A stretch of DNA of 64,000 bases from Rostratula benghalensis (lineage: Eukaryota; Chordata; Aves; Charadriiformes; Rostratulidae). A program made the translations under genes and the position numbers. The notes under the pieces are model-generated. The model was not told the origin of the DNA, did not search any database, and saw nothing but the letters and a program-made list of their open reading frames with translations. The stretch spans positions 2,483,233 through 2,547,232 of the forward strand of contig VXAI01000115.1 of assembly GCA_013399305.1 (NCBI GenBank), read 5' to 3'. This document shows positions 46,101 through 61,100 of the stretch, in pieces (the stretch's first letter is position 1; the number at the start of each line of letters is the position of its first letter).

Positions 46101-49100
46101 TCTGTTCACACGTATCTTACATGCACAGGGTCTGTCTGCCTGAAATTACTGTTTATGAGAATACTGTAAATTCTTTCTAGCTTAATGTGCTTTTAAAGGT
46201 GTTCGGTTACAGTTCATGCTAGAGCTGAAAACCAGAAAACATTATTTGTAAGCAAAATAGCCTGTTCTAGTTCTGGGCTGTATTTGCCAGCTGGTATTAA
46301 CCAGGTCGAATTGATGGAGTCTCCCACTGACTCATGTTAAAATGACTCGAGTTGGCTTAGTTGTTGAGGCTTTTGTCCAGTTTTTCAGAGTTATCTATAG
46401 TTAAAAACATAACACATTCTGCTTGCTTTCTAATGTGTTTCTAAAACTTAGTGCTGTCAGGCCAGGTTTGTTACAAGCACATCAGACTCTCTTCCTGTAG
46501 CCTCGGATAATATAAATTGGATGGAGTTCAACCAAATTACATGCCTTTGTCTTTTACAACATTTCTTTGGTGTATTTTAATGGCTCACAGAGTCACTCCT
46601 TTCTAATTCTTGTATAAGAGATATCTTCAGATAATAGAAATTGCATAGATAATAAGTATCCTCTAATAGAAATTTTCAGATATCTTGTGCAAGCTGTACT
46701 GAGTAGATGATGCTTTCAAGGATTTATTGTGCCATTTTATTTGAGCAGGGATTGGAATACCATAGGTTTGGTGTGAAGGCTCTTGACCCAGCCTCTATAA
46801 TTTACCCATAGAGAAGAGTGGTAGTTAATTGTTTGATACATGTAGTACAGTGCCCCGTCCCACATGCTGTTGTAATTTCTGCAGCTTGCAATGGGTGTTG
46901 CCATCTTACATGTGACCTGAAGTCAGTCGTGGCATTGTAGGACAGTTCCAGATGACATGCTGGGGTTTTTTTTCTGTGGTTCAATACTGCATTGTCATTG
47001 CATGCATTCACAAGTGCATGCTCTCTCTCTTTTACAGCAGCAGTATTATACCAGCATAAATATTTATGCTGGTAATGCAGAATGATAGTGTGGTTGAAAC
47101 AGTGAAGCTGTGTACTCATAAGTATTAGTACAACCAATACTTAGTTACTGGAAAGAAGGAGGTCATGCATTAGTGGCTTTAACCTGTTTAACCTGTGATC
47201 ACTGCAGACTCCAAATTCATCTCTGCCATATTAGATGAAAAACCCTGTGTCTCTGAGCATCAAGAATTGCTACTAGGTAAAAAAACCACTAAGCAAAAGT
47301 GTTGCAAGCAGATAGCTTTGCTGGAATATAATTTTTGGTAGAAGAATACAAAGGCCTTTCTACCATGCTACCATGAAATGACTGAATACTACTTATTAAT
47401 TTTTCAGGACAGATGAAGTTTGCAGAAATCATGGTTGATGGTAGTGAAGACCTTGGTTAGATTGACACACATCTTGCATAGGTATCTCTCTTTTTTTCTT
47501 TCTTTTTTTAATCCCCCTTGTTTCTTTTTAGTTTCAAAAAACATATTAACTGCACCTAAACCTGACCAAAAGCCAAAGTTACTTTCCAGAAAAAAATCTT
47601 TTTGGCAATCTAGTTGGTAATTCTGACCATATTAGAAAAGATTTTTCTACCAATTGAGAGATTTAAGGCTTCACTATTGCAGCTCCAGTGGTCATCTTCC
47701 TGTTTTCTAGCACTTTCTCAGATACAAATCAATAAAAATCTCATTTTGTGTTTTTGTGTTTATCTTTTTTAATGTGAATTCAGCCAACATACTATCATTT
47801 CCTAAAGCACTTCAAGACCTATAATGTTCCTTCAAAAATTATAGGGAAGTACACAATGCGTTGTGTTTTGACTGGGTATAAGTACATTTTTTAAAAAAAG
47901 TCTATTGTGGGTTTCTTGCAAATGAGTCTGGAAGAACTCAAGATGTTTCTCGTACCAAAAGTTGAATGTATGTGGTTGGCATAAATGTCTAGCCTGTTTT
48001 TAAAACCCTGTGAGAAAAAAAGAGAATATTGAATTTTCCACGGAGTCTGGTCTGTTGCTTCCATATTCTTTACCACAGACATCTTAATGTCTAGTGTTTA
48101 TTTTGTTATTAACCTGGATGCTCCCTATCCCATCACCACACCTTTAAAATGATGGGAAAGCATCTCTCTGTAGACATTCTACAGCTTTTTTGTTGTGTAG
48201 CTTTAAGGGTTGTCCCTTAAAGAAGATATGTTAACATTTTGAATGAAAGTGAACACCACTTAATCAGTTCAAATTTAAAACACAATTTCAATATCCTAAT
48301 TCTTTAGGTGTGTAAATATTAGTGGTCACTCCATTGCAAAGATTAAAAACAGGCTTTAAAAAAACCAAAAGTACTTCTGATACTAGTTAGCAGGGTGAGA
48401 AATTTTTGTACTTCAACCCTCCCTGGAAAGTCCGAGGCCAGATTTTGAAATTTTTCATTTGTTCATTGAACAGTTCACAGATTACCATTTGTTGGTGTAT
48501 TAACACAGTTGTAAATCAAAAATATTTTTGATATTTTGTGAATTAATCACCCTGAGGTAGTTTTGCTTTATTACTGTACTTAAATTCCATTTTAGCTTTT
48601 GTTAATTGTATTTTGAATTGGTACACTTGGATGTAAAGCATAGTGACATAAATATAAAGATGTCATGAAATACTGCTCATTTACTTTTGTTGCATTTGTC
48701 TGAAAAGATATGTCAGATGGCATTTCCCCTTCTCTCCACCACACTGGGGAGGCAAAAAAAAAGTCCCACAAACCTACCAATCAATAAGTTTTAATGGCTT
48801 GCTAATGATCAAGTGTTTTCTTAAGATAATCCATTAATAGAGCATGCACAGACTGAATGGATTTAAGCCAAGCTTTTCTCTTGGTAAATCCACAAACTTT
48901 AATCAAGGTGAAAAATCACCAATTAGATTATCAGCCTACCCTACTCGAATTGCTAAAGAGTGTCAGGCCTCCTGCCTGGAATACATTTCTAATGTATTGC
49001 AGATTCTCTGGATATTTTCATTGAAAGCAGGAGTCTGTTATTAGTAACAGCATTCATGCACAGTAAAGATTAGAAAGCTGTGTATTTGGGACTGTTCAGT

Positions 49101-52100
49101 TTGAGGAAGAGGAGGCTGAGGGGAGACCTCGTTGCTCTCTACAACTACTTGAAAGGCCATTGTAGAGAGGTTGGTGCTGGTCTCTTCTCACAGGTGATTA
49201 GTGATAGAAGGAGAGGGAATGGCTTCAAGCTACAACAGGGTAGGTTTAGGCTGAACATTAGGAAAGAATTTTTCACAGAAGGAGTGGTCAGACACGGGAA
49301 TAGGCTGCCCAGGGAGGTGGTTGGGTCCCCAACCCTGAAAGTGTTCAAGAGTTGTTTAGAGGTGGTGTTGGGGGATATGGTGTGGGGGAGGAATTTGTAG
49401 AGTGGGGTTGATGGTTGGACTCGATGATCCCAAGGGTCTCTTCCAACCTGAATGATTCTATGATTCATGAGAAAGTTGAAGGGGATAAACTGAGGGTGTG
49501 TGGATGTAGCTCAGTGTATTTGCCAAATACCAGTGTTTTCACAAACAGTGGGTGCTTTGCAGAGCACAGTTTTTGTTCCTTGCTTTTAGTAGTTCTCTTT
49601 TGCCATTGGAAATTTTCTGGGCACAAGGATTTCACTTAATCTTGTGGTAACTAATTGATTATTCAGATTAAAGAAATACCTAGCATTTCAAGTAGTTTTG
49701 TGTTCTTTTTCTAGTGAACTTCTTGTAAACTGTTTTTTGTTTAGGCATGACCTTAATAGTAAAACTTTGTAAAACATACCTTGTATGGTTTACTTGTCCT
49801 CTCTTTTTAACTATATTTTTAATGTACATTGCATAATGTAGTTTGGAAGTATTTTTATTATATAAAGGCAACCAAAAAAAAACCCCCCAAACAACAAAAC
49901 TAAACCACGGAATCCCCAAACTGGCAAACAGTCAGAAATACAGTCATCAGCTGGGGATGAGACTGAGAACCGCTAGCAAGGTTGGTGTAGAAGGGAGGTG
50001 AGACAGGGAGAAAGTTGGTCATGGGTGGTCAAGTGAGTGGAATTTAAATCTTATCTTTTTTTGTGCCTGCTGAATCATGGGGAACTTCATGATGACCATT
50101 GGCAAATACCGTGAGCAAAAACTGGAGGCAAGTCAGACTGATGTCAGATAAGTCACTATTTGAATAAGGAAACTTAAACTTGCCATTTGTTGACTTTGCG
50201 TTTATTAGGTACGTGTGAGCAGTGTTGTGTTCACACACTTGTGTAAGAAACTGAATCTGGGCAGCAGATCCAGTGTATTCAGGTACCTACAATTTAAAAT
50301 GTACAGGATCGAGGCTTTATTGTGCCTGTAACTTGACAGGTCTGGTTGCAAATCAGGTGCTCAGTGGTTTTTGGTAGGTAGTTATTACAGTAGTGACTAG
50401 CACAACATAGATAACTCCTTACAAATATAATAAACCTTTTTCTCCCCCTTTCTCTTTCATAGGTAATGTACAAACGAATCCTGCAGCAAGCAGGTTTTAT
50501 ACAGTTTGCACAGCTTCAGTTCCTTGAAGCGAAAGAACTCTTCAGGTAATTGTGTGACAAGAAATTTATTAATTTATCTTCTTTAAAATAAGGAGTTAGT
50601 GTTCTTGGTTTTACAAACTTAGTGGTTTGGATGGGTTTTGATACAGATGGGAGTTCACTGTGATAAAATGCTTTTGTTGCGGGGGGGAAAAAACAGTAAC
50701 ATTGAAACAACTTTATAACTGAAGAGTTAACACAATTGGGGTTTTGGTGTGCTAAAACACAGTAGCATTATGGCTGTGATCTGAGTGTTGTATGTGTGGA
50801 GATTTTTTTTTCCTTTATGTAAAGGTAAAGGCTTTACAATGGAACCCACACTGTGACTTGCAGCATGAACGTTGCCTAGTAGGTTTTGGGTTGGTTGTTG
50901 GGTTTTTTGGGCTTTTTTAAGGAAAAACCAAAAACTTTTAACAGCAGTCTCAATTTAAAAGTTAGCTTCAATTTAAATATTATTGACACAATTGCACTTT
51001 TTTTTTTTGAGGGTGCTGATAGTCAATTTTTGTTTTTACACTTGTTTTACATTTGTTTTAACACTTGCTCTGCTAGGACAGGTTGGTTGTTCTTAGCATC
51101 TGTGCTAACCTTCCTGATTTGGCTGTTTCAGCAGTGACTGGGTTACAAATTGACCTTGGTACTTCACTTCCATTCAAAAAATGCTGCTCATTATCTTTAA
51201 TTTACCTGATAAATTCATTTCTGCTAGCCATGCCTCATTTTGTGATGGGACACTGGCTAGAGTTAATGTAACCCATGCTGACCATGGAAAATACCTCTCT
51301 ATGTTATCTGCTGAAATTCACTTTAAATCAGTTTAGAACCTATGGAATAGGATTAAGATTAGAACATTTGCTGTATATTTTAAGTGTGTACAGCATAGGA
51401 AAAAAGTTTATGGAAATGTATCAAAGAAAGTAAAGTTTTGGGTATGTTACTACTGGTGAGGGACTTTGCTATTTTGCCTCCTGCTCACCACAATAGTGGG
51501 AGACACTGGCCATGACAGGCAGTGGACTCTGAGTGCAGATTAGGGTATGACCAAAAAGGCTTTAACAGCGTTTAGGAGTCATTTGTTCTGGCCACAACTA
51601 CTTTCTCTATCACATTGTAAACTTTGGCATTAGTGAGCAACTTGCAATCTTCCTTCTCCCTGTAGTCTTCAAAACACTAGAACGAATTGCTGCTGTGTTG
51701 TGTATCTGAAGTAGAAGCACAAGCTGTACATAGTTTGGAATCCTCTACAACTTTGCTTACAAAGCCCTTCTGTGTGGCTTTCCAATGTTTTGGGTTGCTT
51801 TGTTTTTGGGTTTGGTTTGGTTTTGGTTGTTTTGTTTTGGTTTTTTTTTTCAGTGCAATGGCTTTTTTGTTAAAATAGCTTGTTGAGGTTATATGGGCTA
51901 TAAAGTTTTTTTCATTGTCTAGTTGTGGTTAAGTGGCCAGACTTGTATAGCTCTGCAGCTGTCTTGAGTATGGCTGACACTTCAACTTTTTTTCTATCAC
52001 TTCTTTCCACCCTGCCTGGCAGTAATTCCCAGGGCCTAATCTGTGAGCCTCTACCTTGCTGGTAGTGGCCCCAAGATATTTTAAAAGCAGTGAAAGGGGA

Positions 52101-55100
52101 AAAATGTATTCTATGGGGAGCTCCAACACCTTATGGAAGGAGCCAAGATTAGTTATGCAGCTTTCATCCAACTAACAGTCCATCTGACAAATGAGCGTTG
52201 AACAGGATTCTGGGAACTCATCTATAAAACAAAACATGCTTCAGAAGAAAATTTACTATCCAGGAGTGAATTTTGGAGCTGAGTCAGCATCCCAGGGTGT
52301 TCCCTTCCTCTAGAAGCTGCTACTCCAGGGCAGAATATCTGTTCATGAATTGCTGAAGTCTGGTGGGGGGGAGAAAGCAAAGATAAGCTTTCTGTGTTTT
52401 TCTTCTGCGCTTGGCTTGGTTGAACTTCATGTGATTTGTATTAGACCACCTCTCAAGCCTGTCCAGGTCCCTCTGGATGGCATCTCTTCCCTCCAGTGTG
52501 TCAGCCACACCACCGAGCTTGGTGTCACTGGCAAACTTGCTGAGGGTGCGCTTTATCCCACTGTCCACGTCTCTGACAAAGATGTTAAATAGCACTGGTC
52601 CCAGTACCGAACCCTGAGGAATGCACTGGTTACCAGCCACCACTTGGACATCGAGCCATTGACCACAACCCTTTGAGTGCAGCCATCCAACCAGTTCCTT
52701 ATCCAGAGAGTGGTCCCTCCATCAAATCTATGACTTTCCCATTTTGAGACCAGGGTGTTGTGCAGGACAGCGTCAAACACTTTGCTTAAGTCCAAGTAGA
52801 TGACGTCTGTTGCTCTCCCCTCGTCCACCAAGTCTGTGGCACTATGGTAAAAAGCCACCAAATTTGCCAAGCACTTGCTGCTTTTAAATATGCTGTTGCA
52901 GCCATCTCCCAAAATTTCATTCTTCTGGTATCTATTTATGTAGCTAATGGACAGTATTTACTTTTTTGAGAAGCTGTGAATAGGTGTTGCTATGGTGATG
53001 CTTCCTACTAGTTGATGGATGGTTTTGGCACTGTGTCCCTGGGAAGAAGTGGACAACTCAAGGCATGCCCAACTCTTTAGTTACTTTACAACAGCAGGGA
53101 AGGGATGAGTCTGCTTGTGAGCTTCATTGACTATTTATTGCCTGCAGAAATCAGCTGTTTTTTCTACTTCTGTGGTTATAACTTAGTTCTTTTTGGAATT
53201 CTTTCTAATGAAGGTTGTGAAGGGAAAGCTTTTTGAGGTTGTTGATAAGGAGATAGACAAGAACTATTTTATTTTTTTTCAGCAACAGTATCTCCTGCAT
53301 TTCAGCATTGTTAATCTTTAAAGATGAACTCTAAATAATGACTTTGACAGTGAAGTAAAATAAAAATCTTTATTTATTGCTGTTCTTCTGAAACAAGACC
53401 TGAGAGGAGGAGTGATTTCTAGCTGTGAAAACTGGGGAGTTTTTTGCCACATGTGGAAAAACTTCTCATTTTATTCTTCTGGCACAACACGCGTTCTTCA
53501 AATGCTTGAGGAATTTCTTCAATCTCAGCTGAAAGAAAAATTGTCTAGCATGTCTGTGTTACAGCTTGCTCCTGGATAAAGTATAGATGCCCTTCACATA
53601 CAAAGTGGAAAAGCCACTCCATAGTATCTGACATAGATGTACACCCAAGTCCTACACCCGTACAATGTAGACTACTACTTACTGGTTAGATGGAGCATAA
53701 CCAGTACCCATGGTTTGTTTCCTTAAGTATCCTTAAGAAGTGCACGAAGGAGGATTGTGGTGCATTTCAGAGATGGGGAAAATATTTTCATCATCTAAAT
53801 AAATGTTCTGAAAGCTTTAGTTTTTGTAGGGAGTTGCTGTTTCTTACAATATGACACTTGCACAGTTTGAGTGGCTTGCCTGAAGCAGTTCACTCTCTCC
53901 ATTTTTAATTTTTTTACCTGCATTGGAAGTCTAGCTCCTGTAATGTGTGGATGAAGTCTAGGAGAGCCCTAGGAACTGCAGTGAGGCTATTCAGCTGATT
54001 TTTATACATACCACAGAACAGCTGGGGGATGTCAAAAGCAAAGGGTTGGCCAGTTTCTGAGTTCTCAGAGCCTTCAATGTCTAGAGGAGGAAAAAAAAAT
54101 TATAAACAAGTTTGGATAGAAATAGCAAACAAAAAAATATGAATTTTTCTGAATATATTTTCTCCAGCATAGGAGGCAATAGCTTGCAGAAACTGACAAC
54201 CTGTTAGTGTCCTGACTCTAAACAGATGTGAGCACGCATTCCCAGTACGTTATTTTTTTGGGCCTATGTATACTTTTTCTTTCTTTTTGCTTCATCTAGT
54301 TTGACACTGTAATTGCAGAAGCGGCCAGCTTGATGTCCGGGAGCTGATCTCTCTCTACCCCTTCCTGTTGCCTACTTCCTCTTCATTTACACGGTCTCAT
54401 CCCCCTCTGCACGAGTACGCGGACTTAAACCAGCTGACCCAAGGGGACCAGGAGAAGATGACAAAATGCAAACGGTTCCTCATGAGTTACTTGAACGAAG
54501 TCCGCAGCACCGAGGTGGCAAATGGCTACAAGGAAGATATTGACACAGCTTTGCTCAAGCTCTACGCAGAGGCCAATCACGAAAGCCTGCTGGATCTGCT
54601 GGTTTCAGAGAACTTTTGTCTTTTAACAGATAGTGCTGCCTGGCTGGAAAAACACAAAAAGTGAGTGGACGTTTTGAGCATGGCACCTCTGAGACCAGAG
54701 GAAGCAGTGTCTTAAATGCTGTTGGCATCTAGAGAAAAGTGTTCCAATCCTGGTAGTTTCTGTGCTTTTGGGTCCAAAAGGCAACTTGGCCTGCGTTATC
54801 AGCATTTAAAAACGTTGGTGAAAAGGTATTAATTGATAGTCTGAGGTAAAAGAAATGCATTCTGTCTTATGCTGGTAAATCCTGAAAGTTTCTGTGTCCA
54901 ACCAATTGGTANACATACTACTCATAGAGATCATCAGAAACATTGATTGTGCTATTAGTCTTTTTTGAAATTACAGAGAGGATTAATTTCTGCATCTGAA
55001 TTTTTCACGTCAGCTTATGCTTTAGACAGCTACCTGACTTGAGTATTTTTAAATTGTTTTTTAAGTGTTACATTGCAAGATAGTTCCTTATCATAAGCAA

Positions 55101-58100
55101 ATTACTTATCTGTGGTGACTTGGGGGGGGGGGGGGGTGCAGAGAAAGCAAGTTTTACGTTGCTGGTGGGGGATAGGGGGTGCGGTCAGGGGGGAAGGGGG
55201 GTGGCAGGGGGGGGGGGGGGACTATTGGCCAGGAAGGGGCTTAGGGCCATGGGGGGGGGGGGGGGGTGCAGGGAGGAGAGATGTGATCTTGCTGAATGGA
55301 CATAATAGTGGTACTCAGAATGAAAAGATGTATGAAAGCATGCAGGTAGAACTATTAACCAGAAAGCCACTTAAGTGTATTTTTATTACAGTACACAAAA
55401 CCCCTTCTGTAATGGCATTGCACAGACCTCTTCCTTGCCTGACTTGATTTCATGCTGCAGTAAAGAAAAACAATGTTTCTGATAGTAAACCAGTTTTATC
55501 TAAAAGCGTCATGAAAACTTGATTTAATGACACCCGATTGACTAATTAATGGAAGAATATTTACTATTTGGAGCTGTGTGTTAAATCTGTATGCAAAATG
55601 CAAAGAACAGCGTGGAAATCCTCTCCAGTGTGACACATACTTTAACTTGGATCTAGTAACTAGAAACTGTCTTAAAGACAGGAAAGACAGAACTTCTTTC
55701 CCCCCATTTTGAAAAAGAGCCTAGAGACGCTTGTTCAAGTGTAGATAAGGCCGTGTGCATGTGGCTGTAAGCAATTATTTGTTACATTCTGTGCTATTCA
55801 AACTATAATGTAGTAAGAGAGGTCCAGCAATTTTAATATTATTTTCTCTTTCTATACAGGTATTTTGCTCTTGGTCTCCTATATCACTACAATGGTCAGG
55901 ATGCTGCAGCACTTCAGGTTAGACTAAAGCTTTTAGTGTCACCTGCAAACCATTCCAAAATACCAGTTTACTTCTGAGATAAATATCTGAAATGCTAACT
56001 TATCTGCTTGAAAAGTAGTGATGTGTGTGTATATAGGAAAAATTCATGATAAGTCTTTGAATAAATCATTATGCTAGATATGAAACACCTGAAGAGTTCA
56101 GTGAAGATGAAAGTTACTAAGATGCTTGTATGCTATTTTTTAATCAAAACTGTGCATGCCAGAACATACATCAGTGCTCCTAAAAGATGGACAGAAGCGC
56201 TAAAATAAACAAAAGATCACTTAAAAAAAGGTGTTTGAGGGACTTCAGGAACATGTACTGTGCTAACTAGTCTGTATGCACACAGCAAAGCAGTATTGTA
56301 ACTTCATGGCAGATACTGACAGCTACTGAGAGTTTGTTTCCTTATCTGATAATGTGCCATTATCAGATAACACATTACCAGATAACACATGCTGCAAGTT
56401 CTGTGGGTTTCAGATGGATTAGTAATCCCTTTTGGGGAAGTCCTTCTGATGTCCCTAAAACAAGCAGCGGTCTGTAGACTGCAAACTAAATAATTCTGTT
56501 ATTCCTGTCTGCAAAGCTTAATCTAGAAAATTTAATATGTTCTTGATCGATAAATAGCATGTATGTCTCAGACTATATCCAGTGCCTCAAGTAGCTTGCC
56601 TTACTGTGTGGCTTTTTGAGTATGGTAATCACAATAACACTGTCAAATGCATTCCAGTCAGCGAATTCCCAAGCAGAAAGCCAGTAAGGACAACAAAAAC
56701 AGTACAAAAACTTTGTCAAGTGCAAGATAATTTACTTAGTTTCAAGGAACAAGGTTTATTGCTAAACTGGTCTGCTAGATTTGGCCTCTCTTAATTCCAA
56801 TTATAATTCGTATTACTTAAAGTACGTAAAGCTCTTCAAAAAAGAGCTGTAAAATAGGTGTTCTAATGTATTTGTGTAATTTGCTTTTAATCTTGCACAC
56901 ACAGAACATGTGAAAATCATACCATGCATTGCAGAAAAGGACTCCTATCAAAAAGCTTTCTTTGTGATTAGTGTACCTCCTCCTGAGTGATTTGGCCAGT
57001 CACTCTCAGAATGCAAGAACCCACGTGATACAGAGTGGGAATTAGTTGATTATGGCAGGTGCAAAAAAAGCCAGTGTTGGAGAGGAGGCATGAACCAGTG
57101 ATGTTCCTTGAAATTGGTTTTCCTAGAAGCTCTTTCTAATTCCACAAGTACCATTGAGTAATAGTAAGTGTTGTTGTAGCTCACATAAATTTTGAGTTGG
57201 AAGAGCTGGTACATGTTTTAAGGACTTTAATCTTTGTTTTTGTTGCAGTTATGGGTGAAAATAGTTGATGGAGACATTGAAGATTCTACACGTTCAGATC
57301 TCTATGAATACATAGTAGACTTCCTCACGTTCTGCTCAGACCAAGATCTAGTGTGGAAATACTCTGAATGGGTTTTACAAAAAAATGAAGAGGTTTGTGA
57401 TCCAAGAACATTATCAATATAAAGTTTTTCTCTGCAGTGGCATTTGGGTGTTCATTAGTGTTGTTCAATCTTGATAGCTAATTAGACCATTTTTTTCCGG
57501 AGTGTTTTAATGTTAGTTAACAACTGATCAACAGACGAAAACTTCCAGGTTTCTTAGTTCTTCTAAGTCCTGCTGTTAACAAGTGCTAGTAGCAATTGCC
57601 TCTTTTTCTTCTGAAAACAAAGTTTAGGTCATTCTGTACAATGAAAGATAAAACGTCTTCTGTTTTTCTTCATTTTAAGCAAGATAATTTTCAGATCGTA
57701 AAAAATATAAAGAAATAAAATAACCTAACAGGTTAACAGCTGCTGCTGTTCATTTTTTTAATTGGATTCCAGGGATGGGTGATATCTGTTTATGTTAGGA
57801 TGTGGAATAAATAGCCTTAATTCAAGACAAAACCTCATTGCTACAAGAGTTAACCTAATCCACCAGAATTAAAAAATAACTTTGTAACCTCCATTAGTGT
57901 GGCGTGGCGTGAAATGGGATGCTTTATGTTAAGGCAGTCTGTGCTGCTGGAACTTGTGACTGCCTAATTTGTGCTAATTTACAGCTTAGTTACAACATAT
58001 GATGACAGATTTCTAAGCTTTTGTTTTGGTTGTTCTAAAAGTCTCTTAAATGTGATGATACACACAGTGATAAGGCTGTAAACATTCTGGTCTCTAATTT

Positions 58101-61100
58101 ACACTTTCTTGCTGCAAAGGGCTGAAGTCTCTTGTTCTGCCCTTAAGCAGATCTTTTTGTGTAGGTTGTGCCCAACGAAGGTTTATAGGCTGGGCAATGT
58201 ATAAACCACAAACTGAGGTAATGGAGATGGTCAACAAAATCACAATAAGCACAGAGTAGTGGAATCTTGGTGGTGCTGACAGGGTTTTGTGGTGTTTGTC
58301 TTCCTGAATACTGTACCAACTAATCCAATAATGCTGTTAAATAAGTATTTAAATAAGTATTTAAAATAAGTAGATAATAAAATCGTTACCACTGAGTTCC
58401 TAAATGCAATTAACTCTTTCTAGGTTGGTGTACAGATATTCACCAAAAGGCCTTTGGAAGAACAGGAGAAAAACAGCATTAATCCAGATAATATCATCAG
58501 TTGCCTTAACAAATACCCTAAAGCACGTGTTAGATATCTAGAACATCTAGTATTGGAAAGAAAAATAGAGGTAAGTCCTACAAGAGTACGAAAAATAGGC
58601 GTAGGATTCAGAATGTGGACTATGATGAACAGCTCTGGGGGAAAAAAAAGGCAGTCTAGAAGACATAAACATAATTTAAAGGCTTTCAGAGGTACCCAAA
58701 GTAGCAAAGGGGTAGCTTTAAGATTAAAGCAGAAGATGAGGAGGGGAATATCTGTATTATATTTTAACTTTTCAACTCTTGTGATGGCAAGGCAGTCGCT
58801 TAACTCCCCTCGGAGTCGTTTTTTTAAACATCTGATTATTACATACATTTCTGTTTCACCAGTGAGGCTCAAATCTCTGCCTGGTAAGATCATAGAAAAA
58901 TGGTTGAGCGAGTGCTAATCCTGCTGCCCTGTGGCAGCAATATACTAAAATTGCTAATTCAGTGTTTTACAAGTAGGTTGGTTTTGTTCTGTCCTTCTGG
59001 GGAGATTTGAGCAATTAATGATAGAACTAAACCATGCACCTCTCCCTGTAGCATTCCAAACCAGTCTGGATGTTCACAAGTCATAAATGACAGCATATTC
59101 TACCCTTGGTGTTTTCAAGCACAGTACAGAAACGGCTGAACATTGTGGTATTTGGATATGAGCTATTTTAAGCACAGGAGTTAATTTAACCCGCAAATAA
59201 AGAAATTAACCTTGAAAGAACTGAGTAGATCTGATGACCAATTCACAAATTTACATTCTTCAAAGGCACATGTTAGATCAATGGTTTCCCTCTGTTGCTA
59301 TTGCAAATGCATCAAGGGGTGTGACACCAGGACAGATGAATATTCTAGTTTCTGATGTCATTAATATTTTCAAACAAACTTTTTTAGTTAAGCATGGTGT
59401 CTTATAGAGATATTTGTAACAAAAAAATTGATAACTAAATCTACTCTACCTGCTAGTAAAGACTGGGCTATAAATTAATTTGCGCTTTAGAAAGTACTAG
59501 ATTAATTGTAAATGCTTTAGTAAGAATGCTTCAGACAGCCAAATCATGAACTTGTTTTGATGGATACTGGGTATTCAAAGAGCACTGTGCCTTCAGTGTG
59601 CCTGTCTACCTTTAGTGGCTTTCCTAAATTTTATTGCAGAAATAGAAAGGGTTGAAGGATGTAGTTGAGTATGAAGAAGAATGAATTAAATTTCTCAAGG
59701 GAAAGAACAGGAGAAGATACAGTGGAGGTCATACTTGTATTCAAAAGGAAAGAGATGTGCTTTGCTGCATTGACTTTTATTAGGTGAACTTTCAAAAGGA
59801 AATATCTTTTGCACAAGAAAAGAAAGCTATGTATAGATCTTGGTTTTTTTAAGGTAAAGAGGATTTAGGAATAAGGTGCTTTATATCTACATTTTGGAAA
59901 TATCTGTACTGTGAATCCCATACGATGGGTATAGTAAAGCTTGGGAGGATGGTTTGAATAAGTTGTGTATCTGTGTGAACAAAAGACCGTCTGATTAAAT
60001 TGAATTGGATAAAATGAATTTAAACACATTTCAATGTCATTAAGTAAATATTCATCACTGTTATTGGTGGGGATGAAGGGTTGTCTTTGTAAACTGAGCT
60101 AATACTGTTCTTTTCATCTGTAGAAAGAAAAGTACCATACTCATCTAGCTGTCTTGTACCTGGAGGCAATACTTCAGCTGAAATCTGTCACTGCAGATAA
60201 ATGCACAGAAACAACCGATCTGCTGTTTAAACTACGCAGTCTTCTTCAGAAATCTGATCTTTATAGAATTCACTTTATTTTGGGTAAGATGCATGCTGTC
60301 TATCATAAATGCTATATACCAGTTCCAGCAGGAAACAACAGAAAAACCCTCCTCATAAGGATAGAACATGAAAAGTTCTCAGGTTTCTAGGTGTAATTGG
60401 TTGATAGGCTTACCATCTGTATTTCTAATGGACACACATTAATTTAGAAAGTATATCTGTACTGCTGGTTTTGCTCGTGAGGTACAGTGGTGGGTTTGCT
60501 ACTGCAGCAAAGGCAGAAATACCATAACTAGCTAGAAAAATCTTCATAGAATTATCTCTTTAATTTACGATCAGTTTCTTTTTAATGATGAGCGTGTAAC
60601 TTGTGGCAGTCTTTTGCAAATGGAAGAGTTACAAGGCTTTTTGTTAAGCAGTCTGTTTCTCGGTGAACTGAAGTGAAGCTTTGAGCAGTCAGAGTGCCAA
60701 GAACTTATTTGTTGTCCATAACACACTCTTGCCCTGAAAGCTGAGGCTCATGCTAAGCAAAAATTTAAGCATCTTTTTGAGTGAAAAGTGCAACATGTGA
60801 CATACAGTTTGCTGTTGGTCTGTACAAGGCAATCAGCAGTTGAGCTGTATTTTTTCCTTGGCCAATGTGTCTAAGGGATATTTTTAATGCACCTTCCAGT
60901 GGATGAAAGGGAAATGACTTGCTATGGTATTGAAAGATGTGAAATGTTTTTCTGAAATTCGGTGGAAAAATCCGGTGGATGTGGAAAATAACAACTAAAT
61001 GCTCAATAGCAACTAAAATAACTTGGCAACATTTAGTGTTTCCTTGCCTTTCCAGTCAGTAAAACATTTTATGGCAGATAATGTGCAACAATCGTTAAAA

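Noticed and set aside
55112..55447. Glycine-rich 111-codon open frame
   Set aside because: It is just the G-run array read as glycine codons, inside a TGFBRAP1 intron.
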